The notes under the pieces: generated by a model
What the model saw: the letters and a program-made list of their open reading frames with translations, nothing else
Database searches by the model: none
What the model was told of the DNA's origin: nothing
Shown: in pieces, positions 27,698 through 36,613 of the stretch
Layout of the letters: every line of letters begins with the position of its first letter
How positions within the stretch are numbered: position 1 is the first letter of the stretch
Made by a program: the position numbers and the translations under genes
Assembly (NCBI GenBank): GCA_018222865.1
Contig: JAAEZM010000001.1
Location: 353,747 to 417,746 of the forward strand
Direction: 5' to 3'
Source of the DNA: Alphaproteobacteria bacterium
Lineage (GTDB): Bacteria > Pseudomonadota > Alphaproteobacteria > Caulobacterales > Maricaulaceae
DNA length: 64,000 bases

Positions 27698-30187
27698 ATG
27701 AAGACGTGGATTGCCAGCGCTGGCGCGCTCGCTCTTATGACCGCATTTGCCGCCGGAATGGCCCAGGCGCAGGAGAGCATCGCTTCTCAAACAGGGGATA
27801 TGGAGCGCATGGACGGGCTGCTTCCCGTGCATGTCGATGCCGCAGAAGGCCGCGTACTCTTGGAATTGTCAGCCCAGGAAGATGGGTCACTGGGGCGATA
27901 TATCTATACCGGTCGGCTGACCTCGGGCCTTGGCTCCAACCCTGTCGGGCTGGATCGCGGCCGCGGCACCTCGTCTGAAATCCTGCGCTTCTTTCGCGTG
28001 AATAACGCCGTTTTCGCCGAGTTCGAAAACACGACCTATATCGCCCGCGGTGCTGGTGCTGATGAAGCGCGCGCCACTGCGCAGTCTTTCGCCCGCTCGG
28101 TCATCTGGCAGACCGAGATCCTGGCTGAGGAAGATGGCCGCGTTCTCATTGATATTTCCGGATTTCTGGAACGCGATCCGGTCGACACAATCGGCCGGTT
28201 AAGAGCCACAGACCAGGGCAGTTTTTCCATCGATACCGATCGCAGCGCTCCGCTGACAGACAGCGTGCTGGTTTTCCCGGAAAACATTGAAATCGATGCC
28301 CTGCTCACACTTTCGAGCAGCGCCCCCGGATCGGAAGTTCGAGAGGTCACCCCCTATCCAAGCGCTGTCACCCTGACCGTCCATCATTCCTTTGTGGCAC
28401 TCCCGGACGAGGGATACACGATCCGCTATGCCGACCAGCGCGCTGGGAGTATCCAGCGCACGGTCTATGACATGGCAGCCCCTCTCGACATGCCGATCCG
28501 GCAGGAAGTGGCCCTGCGTCACCGGCTAAACCGGCTTGATCCGACAGCGGCGTCCGGTCCGGTTGAAGAGCCGATCGTTTTCTATGTTGACCGCGGCACA
28601 CCCGACATTATTCGTGATGCCTTGATTGAAGGCGCGAGCTGGTGGGCAGATGCGTTCGAAGCGGCCGGTTTTGAAGATGGTTATCGCGTCGAGCTTCTGC
28701 CTGAAGGCGCCCATCCGCTGGATGTCCGCTATAATGTCATCCAATGGGTGCATCGCCAGACCCGCGGCTGGTCCTACGGCGCATCGGTCATAGACCCCCG
28801 CACCGGTGAAATCCTCAAAGGGCATGTCACACTGGGCAGTCAGCGGGTGCGACAGGACCGGATGATCTTCGAAGGCCTTCTCGGCGCCCAGGGCACCGGA
28901 GATGGAAGCGCGACGGATCCGCTGGAAATGGCGCTGGCTCGTATCCGACAACTTTCAGCACATGAAGTAGGCCACACAATCGGACTGGCTCACAACTTTG
29001 CTGCCAGCATTAATGACCGGGCCTCCGTCATGGATTACCCAGCACCGCTCGTCACACTTGATAATGCGGGCGAGTTTGATGTGTCCGAGATCTATGATGT
29101 CGGCATTGGAGGTTGGGACCGCGCCGCGATTTCCTGGCTCTATGGACAGGCGGAAACACCGGAAGCGGAGGCGGATCTGCTCGAAAGCATCCTGGCAGAC
29201 GCGCGCGATGACGGACTGCTTTACATTACGGACCGCCATTCACGCGGACCCAATTCCGCGCATCCACTTGCCAATCTCTGGGATAATGGTGGCAATCCAA
29301 CCCAGATGCTGATTGAGACGCTGGCAGTGCGTGACGCCGCTATGTCGCGCTTTGGACCTCACACACTGCGATCAGGACAACCGCTGAGCGCTCTGCGTGC
29401 CGTCTTCCCGCCCATCTATCTCTATCATCGCTATCAGACTGAAGCGGCGGCCAAGGCACTCGGCGGCGTTCACTTCGCTTATGAACGGAGCGATGGTGCC
29501 GTTACCGGCATGCAGCCGGAAACACCACAAGCTCAGCGCGCGGCTCTGGCGGCCTTGCTCATGACTGTCGACCCGGCCCGGCTGGATATTCGCGATGAAG
29601 TCCTGGCCATATTGCCACCCGATCCGTTTGCCGACTATGAGGCGGCGGCGACGCGTGAATTGTTCGAGAGCTCGGCCTATCCAGCCTTCAGCCGCCGGGA
29701 TGCAGCCGCAGCAGCGGGCCGTTTGACCTTCTCTGCCATGCTGTCCCCAGCGAGAGTTTCAAGGATTGCAGATCAAGCCCTACGCGATCCACAGCAATTA
29801 TCGCCGCAGGAATTATTCGATCAGACCGAGCAGGCCATCTTCCAGGCCCCTCGCGATGAAGCGGCGCGAATTGAGTTGGTCCGCGAGGCGGTTCAGACGG
29901 AATATGTTGAACAACTTCTCAGACTGGCATCCAGCGACGACCCGGTTCCCAGCACACAAGCGCGGGCTCGGTTGAACGGACTTGAGCGCAGCCTTCGCGG
30001 CCGTGGACAAGCGGGGAGCCGGGCGCATCGTGACTGGCTGTCTGCGCGGATCGAGGCAGGCCTTGCGCGTATTGACACTGGAGAGAGCCTCGCGACAATC
30101 GCGACCCAAATCCCGCCAGGCAGCCCGATCGGAGCGGATACATGCTGGCATTGCGACAGTGCGGCCTTGCTGGGCTTGCAGCCCTAA
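27698..30187 (+). CDS. Secreted zinc-dependent metalloprotease
   Basis: 829 residues. Signal peptide of about 25 residues (MKTWIASAGALALMTAFAAG, ending AQA). The extended metzincin-type zinc site is at residues 422-432, HEVGHTIGLAHN, giving three histidine ligands and the catalytic glutamate, followed by a Met-containing turn SVMDYPAP. The N-terminal 350 residues form a beta-rich domain typical of the large alphaproteobacterial and bacteroidetal exported proteases of unknown-function families placed before this peptidase core. It should act in the periplasm or outside the cell on proteins. A CxxC pair (CWHC) near the C terminus could hold a disulfide or metal. The gene has its own promoter region in the spacer shared with the hydroxyproline genes. 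Confidence 0.9.
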   Translation: MKTWIASAGALALMTAFAAGMAQAQESIASQTGDMERMDGLLPVHVDAAEGRVLLELSAQEDGSLGRYIYTGRLTSGLGSNPVGLDRGRGTSSEILRFFRVNNAVFAEFENTTYIARGAGADEARATAQSFARSVIWQTEILAEEDGRVLIDISGFLERDPVDTIGRLRATDQGSFSIDTDRSAPLTDSVLVFPENIEIDALLTLSSSAPGSEVREVTPYPSAVTLTVHHSFVALPDEGYTIRYADQRAGSIQRTVYDMAAPLDMPIRQEVALRHRLNRLDPTAASGPVEEPIVFYVDRGTPDIIRDALIEGASWWADAFEAAGFEDGYRVELLPEGAHPLDVRYNVIQWVHRQTRGWSYGASVIDPRTGEILKGHVTLGSQRVRQDRMIFEGLLGAQGTGDGSATDPLEMALARIRQLSAHEVGHTIGLAHNFAASINDRASVMDYPAPLVTLDNAGEFDVSEIYDVGIGGWDRAAISWLYGQAETPEAEADLLESILADARDDGLLYITDRHSRGPNSAHPLANLWDNGGNPTQMLIETLAVRDAAMSRFGPHTLRSGQPLSALRAVFPPIYLYHRYQTEAAAKALGGVHFAYERSDGAVTGMQPETPQAQRAALAALLMTVDPARLDIRDEVLAILPPDPFADYEAAATRELFESSAYPAFSRRDAAAAAGRLTFSAMLSPARVSRIADQALRDPQQLSPQELFDQTEQAIFQAPRDEAARIELVREAVQTEYVEQLLRLASSDDPVPSTQARARLNGLERSLRGRGQAGSRAHRDWLSARIEAGLARIDTGESLATIATQIPPGSPIGADTCWHCDSAALLGLQP

Positions 30188-30564
30188 TCCCGCTTCGATG
30201 CTGATTTAGGACCAGAGGGGCGGGACAAAACGAAGGTCGCCGCCCCCGCCATAACCAGACACTGGATGAGCAGAAGCCGGGTGGAGACACCCATCTGCCA
30301 GCTCAACCCGAGTGCTGCGACCATAACCAGAACGGATATCAGCTTGGTACGCCGACCAATACTGCCATGATCGCGCCAATTTGAAATCAAAGGCCCGAAC
30401 TGGCGATGATTGAGCAGCCAGTCATGGAGACGTTTGGAGCTGCGCGCAAAAGCATAGGCCGCCAGCAATAGAAAAGGCGTTGTCGGCAGAAGCGGCAAAA
30501 GAGCACCCGCAAAGGCAAGCCCAGTCGCAAGAAGTCCGAACAAAAGCCAGAAAAAGCGGATCAT
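30184..30564 (-). CDS. YbaN-family (DUF454) inner membrane protein
   Basis: 126 residues from the ATG at 30564, with an excellent GGAGGTG site; the frame continues upstream but into the ATPase gene. Hallmarks of the DUF454/YbaN family are present: WLLFGLLATGLAFAGALLPLLPTTPFLLLAAYAFARSS, then FGPLISNWRDHGSI. There are two to four membrane helices. The function of the family is not established. It lies 19 bases downstream of the last partner-switch gene on the same strand and may be the tail of that transcript; its stop overlaps the convergent metalloprotease stop. Confidence 0.88.
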   Translation of the reverse strand: MIRFFWLLFGLLATGLAFAGALLPLLPTTPFLLLAAYAFARSSKRLHDWLLNHRQFGPLISNWRDHGSIGRRTKLISVLVMVAALGLSWQMGVSTRLLLIQCLVMAGAATFVLSRPSGPKSASKRD

Positions 30565-30583
30565 GACACCTCCGCCAACGGGG

Positions 30584-31417
30584 TCAGTTCTCGTCATCGC
30601 GTTCAAGCAGGATTGTAGCTTCCACCACATTACCCCGCCCCAGATAAGCGATTGAGGAGAAAGACAAGTCACGAGCCATCGCGATACCACGCCCGCGATA
30701 CCCCTCGCTGGGTGTGTCGGATTCGACATAGGCGCTGTAATCAAAGCCAGCGCCATCATCTTGCACGGTGATCGCGATCAGCCTCTCGCCGCGCTGGAAG
30801 TTGACCAAGACAACCCGTCCGGCGAATTCGGGCGCCCTCAGGCGTCGCTCTACTTCATCGCGCCAGCTGCCATCGATGATCAGCGCCTGCTTCTCCTCCG
30901 CCGTGATCTCGAGATTGCCGTGCTCAACAGCATTGACCAGAAGCTCCTGGAGCCCGATGGCGACAACGTCTGAATTGGGGCAGGCCAGCGCCAGCATGGT
31001 CGAGAGATTACGCGCTTCCTCCAATGTCGTCAGGACGAACTGGCCATAATTGATCGTCCCGACAGCAGACTGGCGACTGGCCACATCCGCCTGCAGCGAC
31101 ATCATTTGATCGCGAAACTCGCGTGCAGCGGTGAAAACGGGCTTCAGGACCGACGCGTCGACATCAGCAGGCAGGACAAAGTCCGCACGGCCGCTGGCGG
31201 GGTCCTGGGTAATCAGAACGGTCTGCGCACCGGCAAAGGCCTGTTTATCGACCTGCGGGACGAGATCCGCATGGGCATCATCGACAATCAGCAGGCCGAG
31301 CTGCCCATCATCCGGCAGCGCCGCACCGTCAAAGATCTCCGTCTCCTTGCCGAGCGCTTCAGCAATCTGGTCTGCAAGCCTGTCATCCGTGACTTTCACC
31401 CAATAGATCGCGCTCAC
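30584..31417 (-). CDS. RsbW-like anti-sigma ATPase with N-terminal receiver-like domain
   Basis: 277 residues. The C-terminal half is a GHKL-type ATP-binding domain of the anti-sigma serine kinase type: N-box GLQELLVNAVEHGNL near residue 160, G1 box VQDDGAGFD and G2 box GRGIAMARDL. The N-terminal 130 residues resemble a degenerate receiver fold (LGLLIVDDAHADLV, TVLITQD) without the usual aspartate arrangement. Such proteins bind and phosphorylate STAS anti-anti-sigma partners. It overlaps the PP2C phosphatase gene by four bases and a STAS gene is two genes upstream, making a complete partner-switch module. Which sigma factor or other target it controls is not shown here. Confidence 0.88.
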   Translation of the reverse strand: MSAIYWVKVTDDRLADQIAEALGKETEIFDGAALPDDGQLGLLIVDDAHADLVPQVDKQAFAGAQTVLITQDPASGRADFVLPADVDASVLKPVFTAAREFRDQMMSLQADVASRQSAVGTINYGQFVLTTLEEARNLSTMLALACPNSDVVAIGLQELLVNAVEHGNLEITAEEKQALIIDGSWRDEVERRLRAPEFAGRVVLVNFQRGERLIAITVQDDGAGFDYSAYVESDTPSEGYRGRGIAMARDLSFSSIAYLGRGNVVEATILLERDDEN

Positions 31418-32619
31418 GATGCGACCTCCAGCAGCAATATGGTCAGGTCATCGGGCAAGTCCTGTGGGATGCCTCCATAAACCCGGTACATTAGCGCTTT
31501 GGGGAAGCCGCCGGGCTCTGCGCTCTCACACGAGGCTTTCACATGATCCGCAATTTCTTCGGGCTGAAGCGACTTTTCGGGGATGTTGAAATCCTCATAG
31601 AGCGCATCGCTATAGAGGCATAACCGGTCACCCGGCTTGAGCTGCACCTGCTGATTTGGGTAATCGACAGCGGATGTCACGCCCATGATCAAACCGCTGG
31701 CGTCCAGCAATTCGGTCTGCCCATCTGCCTTGACGATGACCGGAGACGGGGCACCGGCCGTCGCATAGGTGAGACAGGATGTCCGACGATCAAACACACA
31801 ATAAAACCCGGTCGCGAAATGCTCGATCGGCAGCATCTCGTAAAGATCCTTGCTCAAGTCTGCGAGCCACGTCCCTGGGTCGGCGCGGTTCAATCGATGC
31901 GCTTCGATCAACACGTGAAGGCGGAAGGCATTGATCGCCGCTGACACGCCGTGCCCCGACAAATCGACCATCAGGAGCCCGAAACGGTCTTCATCAATCT
32001 CGAAAATCGTCCAGAGATCCCCGCCCAACTGGTTGGAGGCACGGTAAAAGGCTTCTACACGCGCCCCACGCCCCTCGGAAATCCTGTCTATCTCGGGCGC
32101 CTCAGGCATCAAGGAGAGCTGCATGGCTTCGGCAGATTTCAGCTCATCTTCCATACGACGCCGATAGCTTCGAAGGCTCTCAACCAGGCGCCGCCGCTCA
32201 ACATGAAGCTTCACCCGCGAAATCATCTCGCCGGCATTGATCGGCTTGGAGACGAGATCTGAAGCGCCCACTTCGAAGGCTCTCACACGATGTTCACCCT
32301 CCTGCAGTCCGGACTGCACCAGGATGGGTGTGTCGCTCTTGAGGTCCTTACGGATACGCTCACAGACTTCAAATCCGTCCATGCGCGGCATCACGATATC
32401 CAACAGCATGATATCAGGGTTGAAGGCCTGAAACTTCTCCAGCGCCTCAATCCCGTCTTCAGCGAATTCAAGCGTGTGGAAGCCTGCCGCCCGTAAAACC
32501 GAGCCGATCAGCATGCGGGACGAGCGCAGATCATCGACAATGAGAATGCGCGCATCATCGAGGGCTATAGCCGCCCGGTCTGCACTGTCGCTATCCTTGG
32601 GCGAGCGCGTGTCGGTCAT
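31414..32619 (-). CDS. Response regulator with PP2C (RsbU/SpoIIE-type) phosphatase domain
   Basis: 401 residues from the ATG at 32619; the longer frame would overlap the STAS gene. An N-terminal receiver domain has the phosphoacceptor in IMLLDIVMPRMDG and the acidic pocket in ILIVDDLRSS. A coiled-coil linker (ERRRLVESLRSYRRRMEDEL) leads to a SpoIIE-type PP2C phosphatase with metal-binding aspartates (GGDLWTIFEID, LMVDLSGHGVSA, DDLTILLLE). Phosphorylation by the nearby CheA would be expected to switch the phosphatase, which would then dephosphorylate the adjacent STAS protein and change what the RsbW-like ATPase binds. The architecture is well known; the CheA link is inference from position. 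Confidence 0.92.
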   Translation of the reverse strand: MTDTRSPKDSDSADRAAIALDDARILIVDDLRSSRMLIGSVLRAAGFHTLEFAEDGIEALEKFQAFNPDIMLLDIVMPRMDGFEVCERIRKDLKSDTPILVQSGLQEGEHRVRAFEVGASDLVSKPINAGEMISRVKLHVERRRLVESLRSYRRRMEDELKSAEAMQLSLMPEAPEIDRISEGRGARVEAFYRASNQLGGDLWTIFEIDEDRFGLLMVDLSGHGVSAAINAFRLHVLIEAHRLNRADPGTWLADLSKDLYEMLPIEHFATGFYCVFDRRTSCLTYATAGAPSPVIVKADGQTELLDASGLIMGVTSAVDYPNQQVQLKPGDRLCLYSDALYEDFNIPEKSLQPEEIADHVKASCESAEPGGFPKALMYRVYGGIPQDLPDDLTILLLEVAS

Positions 32620-32632
32620 GGAAATCAGCCTG

Positions 32633-32935
32633 TCAGAGGACTTTGATGATCTGATCGACCTTCGACAATTCGACCACTTTTGCGACATGCCCGGTCACAC
32701 CACGAAGCGCCAAAGTCTTGCCCGCTTTACCGGCGCGGTCATTGGCCAAGAGCAACATACCAATTCCCGCGGAGTCGATCATTTTCATGCCGGTCAAGTC
32801 GAGTTCCACGCCGTCGCTCTCAGCGACAGTGATCGCTTCAACCACGGCCTTGAACCGTTCATGATCATCGAAGGTCAGTACACCGCTCAGCTCGATCGAT
32901 GTCGTGTCCGGTTTAGTGACAACTTTGAAGTCCAT
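32633..32935 (-). CDS. STAS-domain anti-anti-sigma factor
   Basis: 100 residues from the ATG at 32935, preceded by AGGGGGGAAGC; the longer frame would reach into the neighbouring receptor-like gene. It is a single STAS domain with the phosphoacceptor motif intact (MKMIDSAGIGMLLLA), as in SpoIIAA and RsbV. It should cycle between unphosphorylated and phosphorylated states through the ATPase and PP2C phosphatase encoded just downstream. Gene spacing of 13 bases to the phosphatase and 10 to the receptor-like gene indicates one transcript. Confidence 0.92.
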   Translation of the reverse strand: MDFKVVTKPDTTSIELSGVLTFDDHERFKAVVEAITVAESDGVELDLTGMKMIDSAGIGMLLLANDRAGKAGKTLALRGVTGHVAKVVELSKVDQIIKVL

Positions 32936-32945
32936 AGCTTCCCCC

Positions 32946-33992
32946 CTAGAAGAGCTCGATGGATGGAGATGGCGGCGAAGACCGATCCTGTTCGGCCTCG
33001 GCGCCGCCGAGATTGCGCGCGAAGACCTGGCGCACTTCAGAAAGCGTGATCGTATCCAGAATTGTCGTTGTGAGAGACTGGCAGCTTGCTTCGTCCGCGA
33101 CAAGGTCCGGGCAGGTTTCCATGAATTCCGCCACCTTGCCAAAGGCCGCGACGATTGCATCAGATCGTTGTCTCATCCGGTCCTGGAACTGCATGGCGAC
33201 AACGACTTCACGGATTTCATCGCCAATCATGCGCGATGTTTCCGTGCTATCTCCCAGTGTCTGCTGGATACTCTCATTGCGAGAAATGAGCGCCTTCAGA
33301 AGGACTTCAAGCTGTTCCTTCGCATCAATATGGCTGGTGAGATCCATGGCACCGATTTCACTCAGCTCCTGATATTCCGTGCGGATTGACCCGATCACTT
33401 CCTGAACGCTTTCAGTCACTTTGGTAATTGATGCCCGCATTCGCTCGGACAAGGCATCAATGCGTCGGGACAGTTCGTGCATCTCGGTGGAAACGATTTG
33501 GAATCCGCCTCCAGCACTACCGGCTCGAGCCGCCTCGATCTGGGCGTTCAAGGACAGAAGCCGGGTCTGCTTATTGATGGCTTCGATTTCGGTAATGCAG
33601 CTGTTCACCTCGTCGATTTCGCCAATAATTTCATCTAGCGAGTAGATCAGCGAGACGCCTTGTTTGGAGAGAACAAGAATGCGCTCGGTCACTTCCGTCA
33701 GGGATTGCTGGAGAATGGTCGGGAAGGAAACGAGATCAATCGTCTCGCCATTGTGCTCAACCGACGCAATCTGGCCAACGAGGTCGCCTAATCTGTTTGT
33801 CTGGGAGTCGGTGTTTTCGGTCAGGCTCCGGAATAGAGCGCTCAAACGCCCGGTCTGCGCTTCAACATCCTCGGCCGTATCGCACAAAATCCCGTTTGCG
33901 GACTCGATTGTTCCCAACAACAATCGCGCAAATGCCGTGCGAGGCTCGGCTCGGCCGCCGGAAACTTCTTCGAATTTTGGTATCGCAGACAT
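32946..33992 (-). CDS. Soluble chemoreceptor-like signalling protein
   Basis: 348 residues from the ATG at 33992 with GAGGA upstream. There is no membrane helix or sensor domain; the protein is a long alpha-helical coiled coil with a receptor hairpin-tip-like core, INKQTRLLSLNAQIEAARAGSAGGGFQIVSTEMHELS. The tip matches the chemoreceptor signature but with changes (TRLLSLNAQ for TNLLALNAA, and FQIVSTEMH for FAVVASEVR). Further on, VVVAMQFQDRMRQRSDAIVAAF is a motif seen in cytoplasmic receptor-like proteins. It may localise to the chemosensory array as a soluble receptor or adaptor, or work as a dedicated input to the partner switch encoded downstream. Confidence 0.85.
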   Translation of the reverse strand: MSAIPKFEEVSGGRAEPRTAFARLLLGTIESANGILCDTAEDVEAQTGRLSALFRSLTENTDSQTNRLGDLVGQIASVEHNGETIDLVSFPTILQQSLTEVTERILVLSKQGVSLIYSLDEIIGEIDEVNSCITEIEAINKQTRLLSLNAQIEAARAGSAGGGFQIVSTEMHELSRRIDALSERMRASITKVTESVQEVIGSIRTEYQELSEIGAMDLTSHIDAKEQLEVLLKALISRNESIQQTLGDSTETSRMIGDEIREVVVAMQFQDRMRQRSDAIVAAFGKVAEFMETCPDLVADEASCQSLTTTILDTITLSEVRQVFARNLGGAEAEQDRSSPPSPSIELF

Positions 33993-34026
33993 TATCGTTT
34001 TCCTCGCGTCCTGGCCGTTGCCGGGG

Positions 34027-35079
34027 CTAGATCCGCAATGCCGTTCCGCGGTGTGAAACATGGCGCATTATGGCTGGTAAAATCTTATCCTCGGGTAATT
34101 GCTCTTCGACGGCGCCTACATCAAATGCCGCTTTGGGCATGCCATAGACCAGGCTGGTCGCTTCATCCTGTCCAATCGTTGTTGCCCCGGAATCGCGCAT
34201 CGCTTTCAGCCCCTGTGCCCCATCACGTCCCATTCCGGTCAGGATCACGCCAATGGCATTCGATCCAGCTGCCGCGGCGACCGATTGAAAGAGCACATCA
34301 ACGGACGGCCGATGCCCGCAAACCGGAGCATCTTCAGTCAGTCGGCAGACATAATCCGCGCCTGAGCGCTTGAGGGTGAGATGCTTGTCACCCGGTGCAA
34401 TCAGGACCTGCCCCGGTCTGATTCGGTGGCCATGCTCCGCCTCGCGGACCTGGACAGCGACATTCCGGTTCAGCCGATCCGCAAACTGGTGGGTAAAGCG
34501 CGGCGGCATGTGTTGCGCGATGACAGTGCCGGGTGCGTTTGCGGGGTAGCCGGCCAGCAAACGCCCCAGAGTCTCAACACCGCCCGTTGATGCCCCGATT
34601 GCGATGACAACCTCTGTCGTCTCGAAGGAGAGCTTTTCCGCTTGAACCACAGGCGGACGTTGACGCCTTCGCACACGAGACTGCGCGGCTGCTTTCACCT
34701 TCTCGATCAATTGCTCGGCGAGAAGGGGCATGTTTTTCTCAATATCCATGACCGGCTTGCCGATGAAGTCGACAGCGCCGATCTCAAGAGCCTGCAGGGT
34801 GATATCAGCCCCCGCCTGGGTCAGGGACGACACCATGACAACCGGTGTTGGTCGCAGCCGCATGATCTTTTCCAGGAAGGACAGACCATCCATGCGCGGC
34901 ATTTCGACATCGAGTGTAATCACATCCGGATTCAGCTCTTTGATCATTTCGCGAGCGGCATAGGGATTGGATGCGGCCCCTATCACCTCGATCTCGCTGG
35001 AGCGCTCCAGCATGGCCGGGAGAAGCATCCGCATTAGGGCGCTGTCATCGACGACAAGGGTACGAATTTTTCGTGTCAT
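34027..35079 (-). CDS. cheB: Chemotaxis protein-glutamate methylesterase CheB
   Basis: 350 residues from the ATG at 35079 (AGGGG at seven bases). An N-terminal receiver domain has D11-D12 and phosphoacceptor D57 in ITLDVEMPRMDG. The C-terminal methylesterase has the catalytic triad motifs GASTGGVETLG (Ser), AQHMPPRFTHQFADRL (His) and GMGRDGAQG (Asp). It removes methyl groups from, and deamidates, receptor glutamates, giving adaptation with CheR. Ten bases separate its start from the cheD stop, consistent with one operon. Confidence 0.97.
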   Translation of the reverse strand: MTRKIRTLVVDDSALMRMLLPAMLERSSEIEVIGAASNPYAAREMIKELNPDVITLDVEMPRMDGLSFLEKIMRLRPTPVVMVSSLTQAGADITLQALEIGAVDFIGKPVMDIEKNMPLLAEQLIEKVKAAAQSRVRRRQRPPVVQAEKLSFETTEVVIAIGASTGGVETLGRLLAGYPANAPGTVIAQHMPPRFTHQFADRLNRNVAVQVREAEHGHRIRPGQVLIAPGDKHLTLKRSGADYVCRLTEDAPVCGHRPSVDVLFQSVAAAAGSNAIGVILTGMGRDGAQGLKAMRDSGATTIGQDEATSLVYGMPKAAFDVGAVEEQLPEDKILPAIMRHVSHRGTALRI

Positions 35080-35088
35080 CAAAGGCCC

Positions 35089-35712
35089 CTAAAACAATTC
35101 AACAGATTTGACCGGTGCACGTAGCGGCGGTGCTTTGCTCAAGGAGCGCTCGCGCTCCAAGACCGCATCCACATCATGACGCGACAGGAAGCGGCGCCAC
35201 ACCTTGCCCTGCACCGGATCGAAAATAATCCTGCGGCCACGATCCCCTCCCAGGTCGAAGACCTCCACATTCAGGCCTTCAGCCTTGGCGTATTCACGGG
35301 CAAAGGCGGAGTTTTTATCGCCAATACACGCCATGCCCTGCATCACATTGCCGCCGCCAAAAAATTTGCAGACCAGGCGAGATTTGTCGGCACCACGCTT
35401 GAGAAGATCGTTGATCAGCGCATCCATAGCGTGATTGCCATAGCGCAGGGCCAAGCTCGCCCCGCTCCAGAGCCCTTCCTCATCATGCGGCAGCATGAAA
35501 TGATTCATCCCACCCAGTCCGAGCTCCGGATCGCGAATACACGCCGCAACGCACGAGCCCAAAACCGTCGAGATCAACTCGCTTTTGTCGCCGGCAGGCG
35601 TCACATGCTGCCCACCCGGAAGGACCTTTACGACCCAGCGATTGGCGGCTTTATCGAGGTGCCGGCTGGAGGTCGCTGCGTCTTCGCGAGTGCTTCTGCT
35701 AACCGCGAGCAT
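35089..35712 (-). CDS. cheD: Chemoreceptor glutamine deamidase CheD
   Basis: 207 residues from the ATG at 35712, chosen because GGAGGTG lies six bases before it; the frame extends 14 codons more without such a site. The catalytic cysteine C54 (TVLGSCVAACI) and His71 (GGMNHFMLP) are present, followed by the usual KFFGGGNVMQG and GDRGRRIIFDP. It deamidates glutamines in chemoreceptors and in many bacteria interacts with the CheY phosphatase CheC, of which no copy is present here. It overlaps the cheR end by 14 bases. Confidence 0.96.
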   Translation of the reverse strand: MLAVSRSTREDAATSSRHLDKAANRWVVKVLPGGQHVTPAGDKSELISTVLGSCVAACIRDPELGLGGMNHFMLPHDEEGLWSGASLALRYGNHAMDALINDLLKRGADKSRLVCKFFGGGNVMQGMACIGDKNSAFAREYAKAEGLNVEVFDLGGDRGRRIIFDPVQGKVWRRFLSRHDVDAVLERERSLSKAPPLRAPVKSVELF

Positions 35713-36586
35713 CGTGGACACCTCCGTTGACGACATAGATCGTCCGACCGGCAACGCTCATATCCGTCACCCCGCCCAGCAGAGATTCGGAGTGACCGAG
35801 AAACAGACAGCCATCATCTTTGAGTAATTCGCGAAAGCGGCGCATCAGCGTGTTTTTGGCCGGTGCATCGAAATAGATCGTCACATTCCGGCAGAGGATC
35901 GCGTCAAAGGGCTTTCGGATTGGCCAGCTGGCGTGAAGATTCAACCGGTTGAATACAAGGTGACGGCAAAGCTCTGGCGCCATCCGCATATGCGTAGTCT
36001 TGTTCTTGATCGTGCGAAGGAAGGCTTTTTGATAGTGCTCAGGAATACCGCTGCGCGCAGCTGCCTCATACTCACCCGCCTTGCAGCGCGCCAGGACATT
36101 CGTGTCGATATCCGTCGCCAGGATCTTCCAGTCCCACCCGCCTTCGCGGCCAAGAGTGTCGGCCAGAACCATGGCGAGCGTGTAGGGCTCCTCACCTGTT
36201 GAGCATCCTGCGGACCAGATCCGAAGACGCTTGACCCCGGTCGTCTTCGCCCGAGACTTCCAGTAAGGCACCAGGCGCTCGCGAATGAAGTCGAAATGGT
36301 GCGCTTCACGGAAGAAATTCGTGTGATTGGTCGTCAGCGCATTGATCAGATGATTGCGCTCCGCATCTCCGAGCGGACCGTCCAGCCGGTCGAGATAACC
36401 CTTGAAATCACTCAAGCCGAGCTGGCGCAGTCGCCGCGCGAGGCGGGAATACACCAGCTCTTTCTTGTGATCGCCAATGACGATACCGGCATGATCGTAA
36501 ATGGTCCGCGCGATCACCCGGAAGTCTTCTTCCCGCATGTGAAACTCACGATCACGGGGGGCAATGGGGGCGTTGGCACGGACCAT
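35699..36586 (-). CDS. cheR: Chemotaxis protein methyltransferase CheR
   Basis: 295 residues. An N-terminal helical domain (DFRVIARTIYDHAGIVIGDHKKELVYSRLARRLRQ region) is followed by the SAM-binding Rossmann-like domain with IWSAGCSTGEEPYTLAM and ILATDIDTNVL, and the C-terminal DAILCRNVTIYFD. It methylates receptor glutamates with S-adenosylmethionine. Start at the ATG at 36586; an ATG 16 codons later is also possible. The chemoreceptor encoded immediately upstream ends in DWSEF, a WxxF tether to which CheR proteins with the right beta-subdomain can dock. Confidence 0.96.
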   Translation of the reverse strand: MVRANAPIAPRDREFHMREEDFRVIARTIYDHAGIVIGDHKKELVYSRLARRLRQLGLSDFKGYLDRLDGPLGDAERNHLINALTTNHTNFFREAHHFDFIRERLVPYWKSRAKTTGVKRLRIWSAGCSTGEEPYTLAMVLADTLGREGGWDWKILATDIDTNVLARCKAGEYEAAARSGIPEHYQKAFLRTIKNKTTHMRMAPELCRHLVFNRLNLHASWPIRKPFDAILCRNVTIYFDAPAKNTLMRRFRELLKDDGCLFLGHSESLLGGVTDMSVAGRTIYVVNGGVHDARG

Positions 36587-36613
36587 GGGGACAAACCGCT
36601 TCCAGGGATGACC

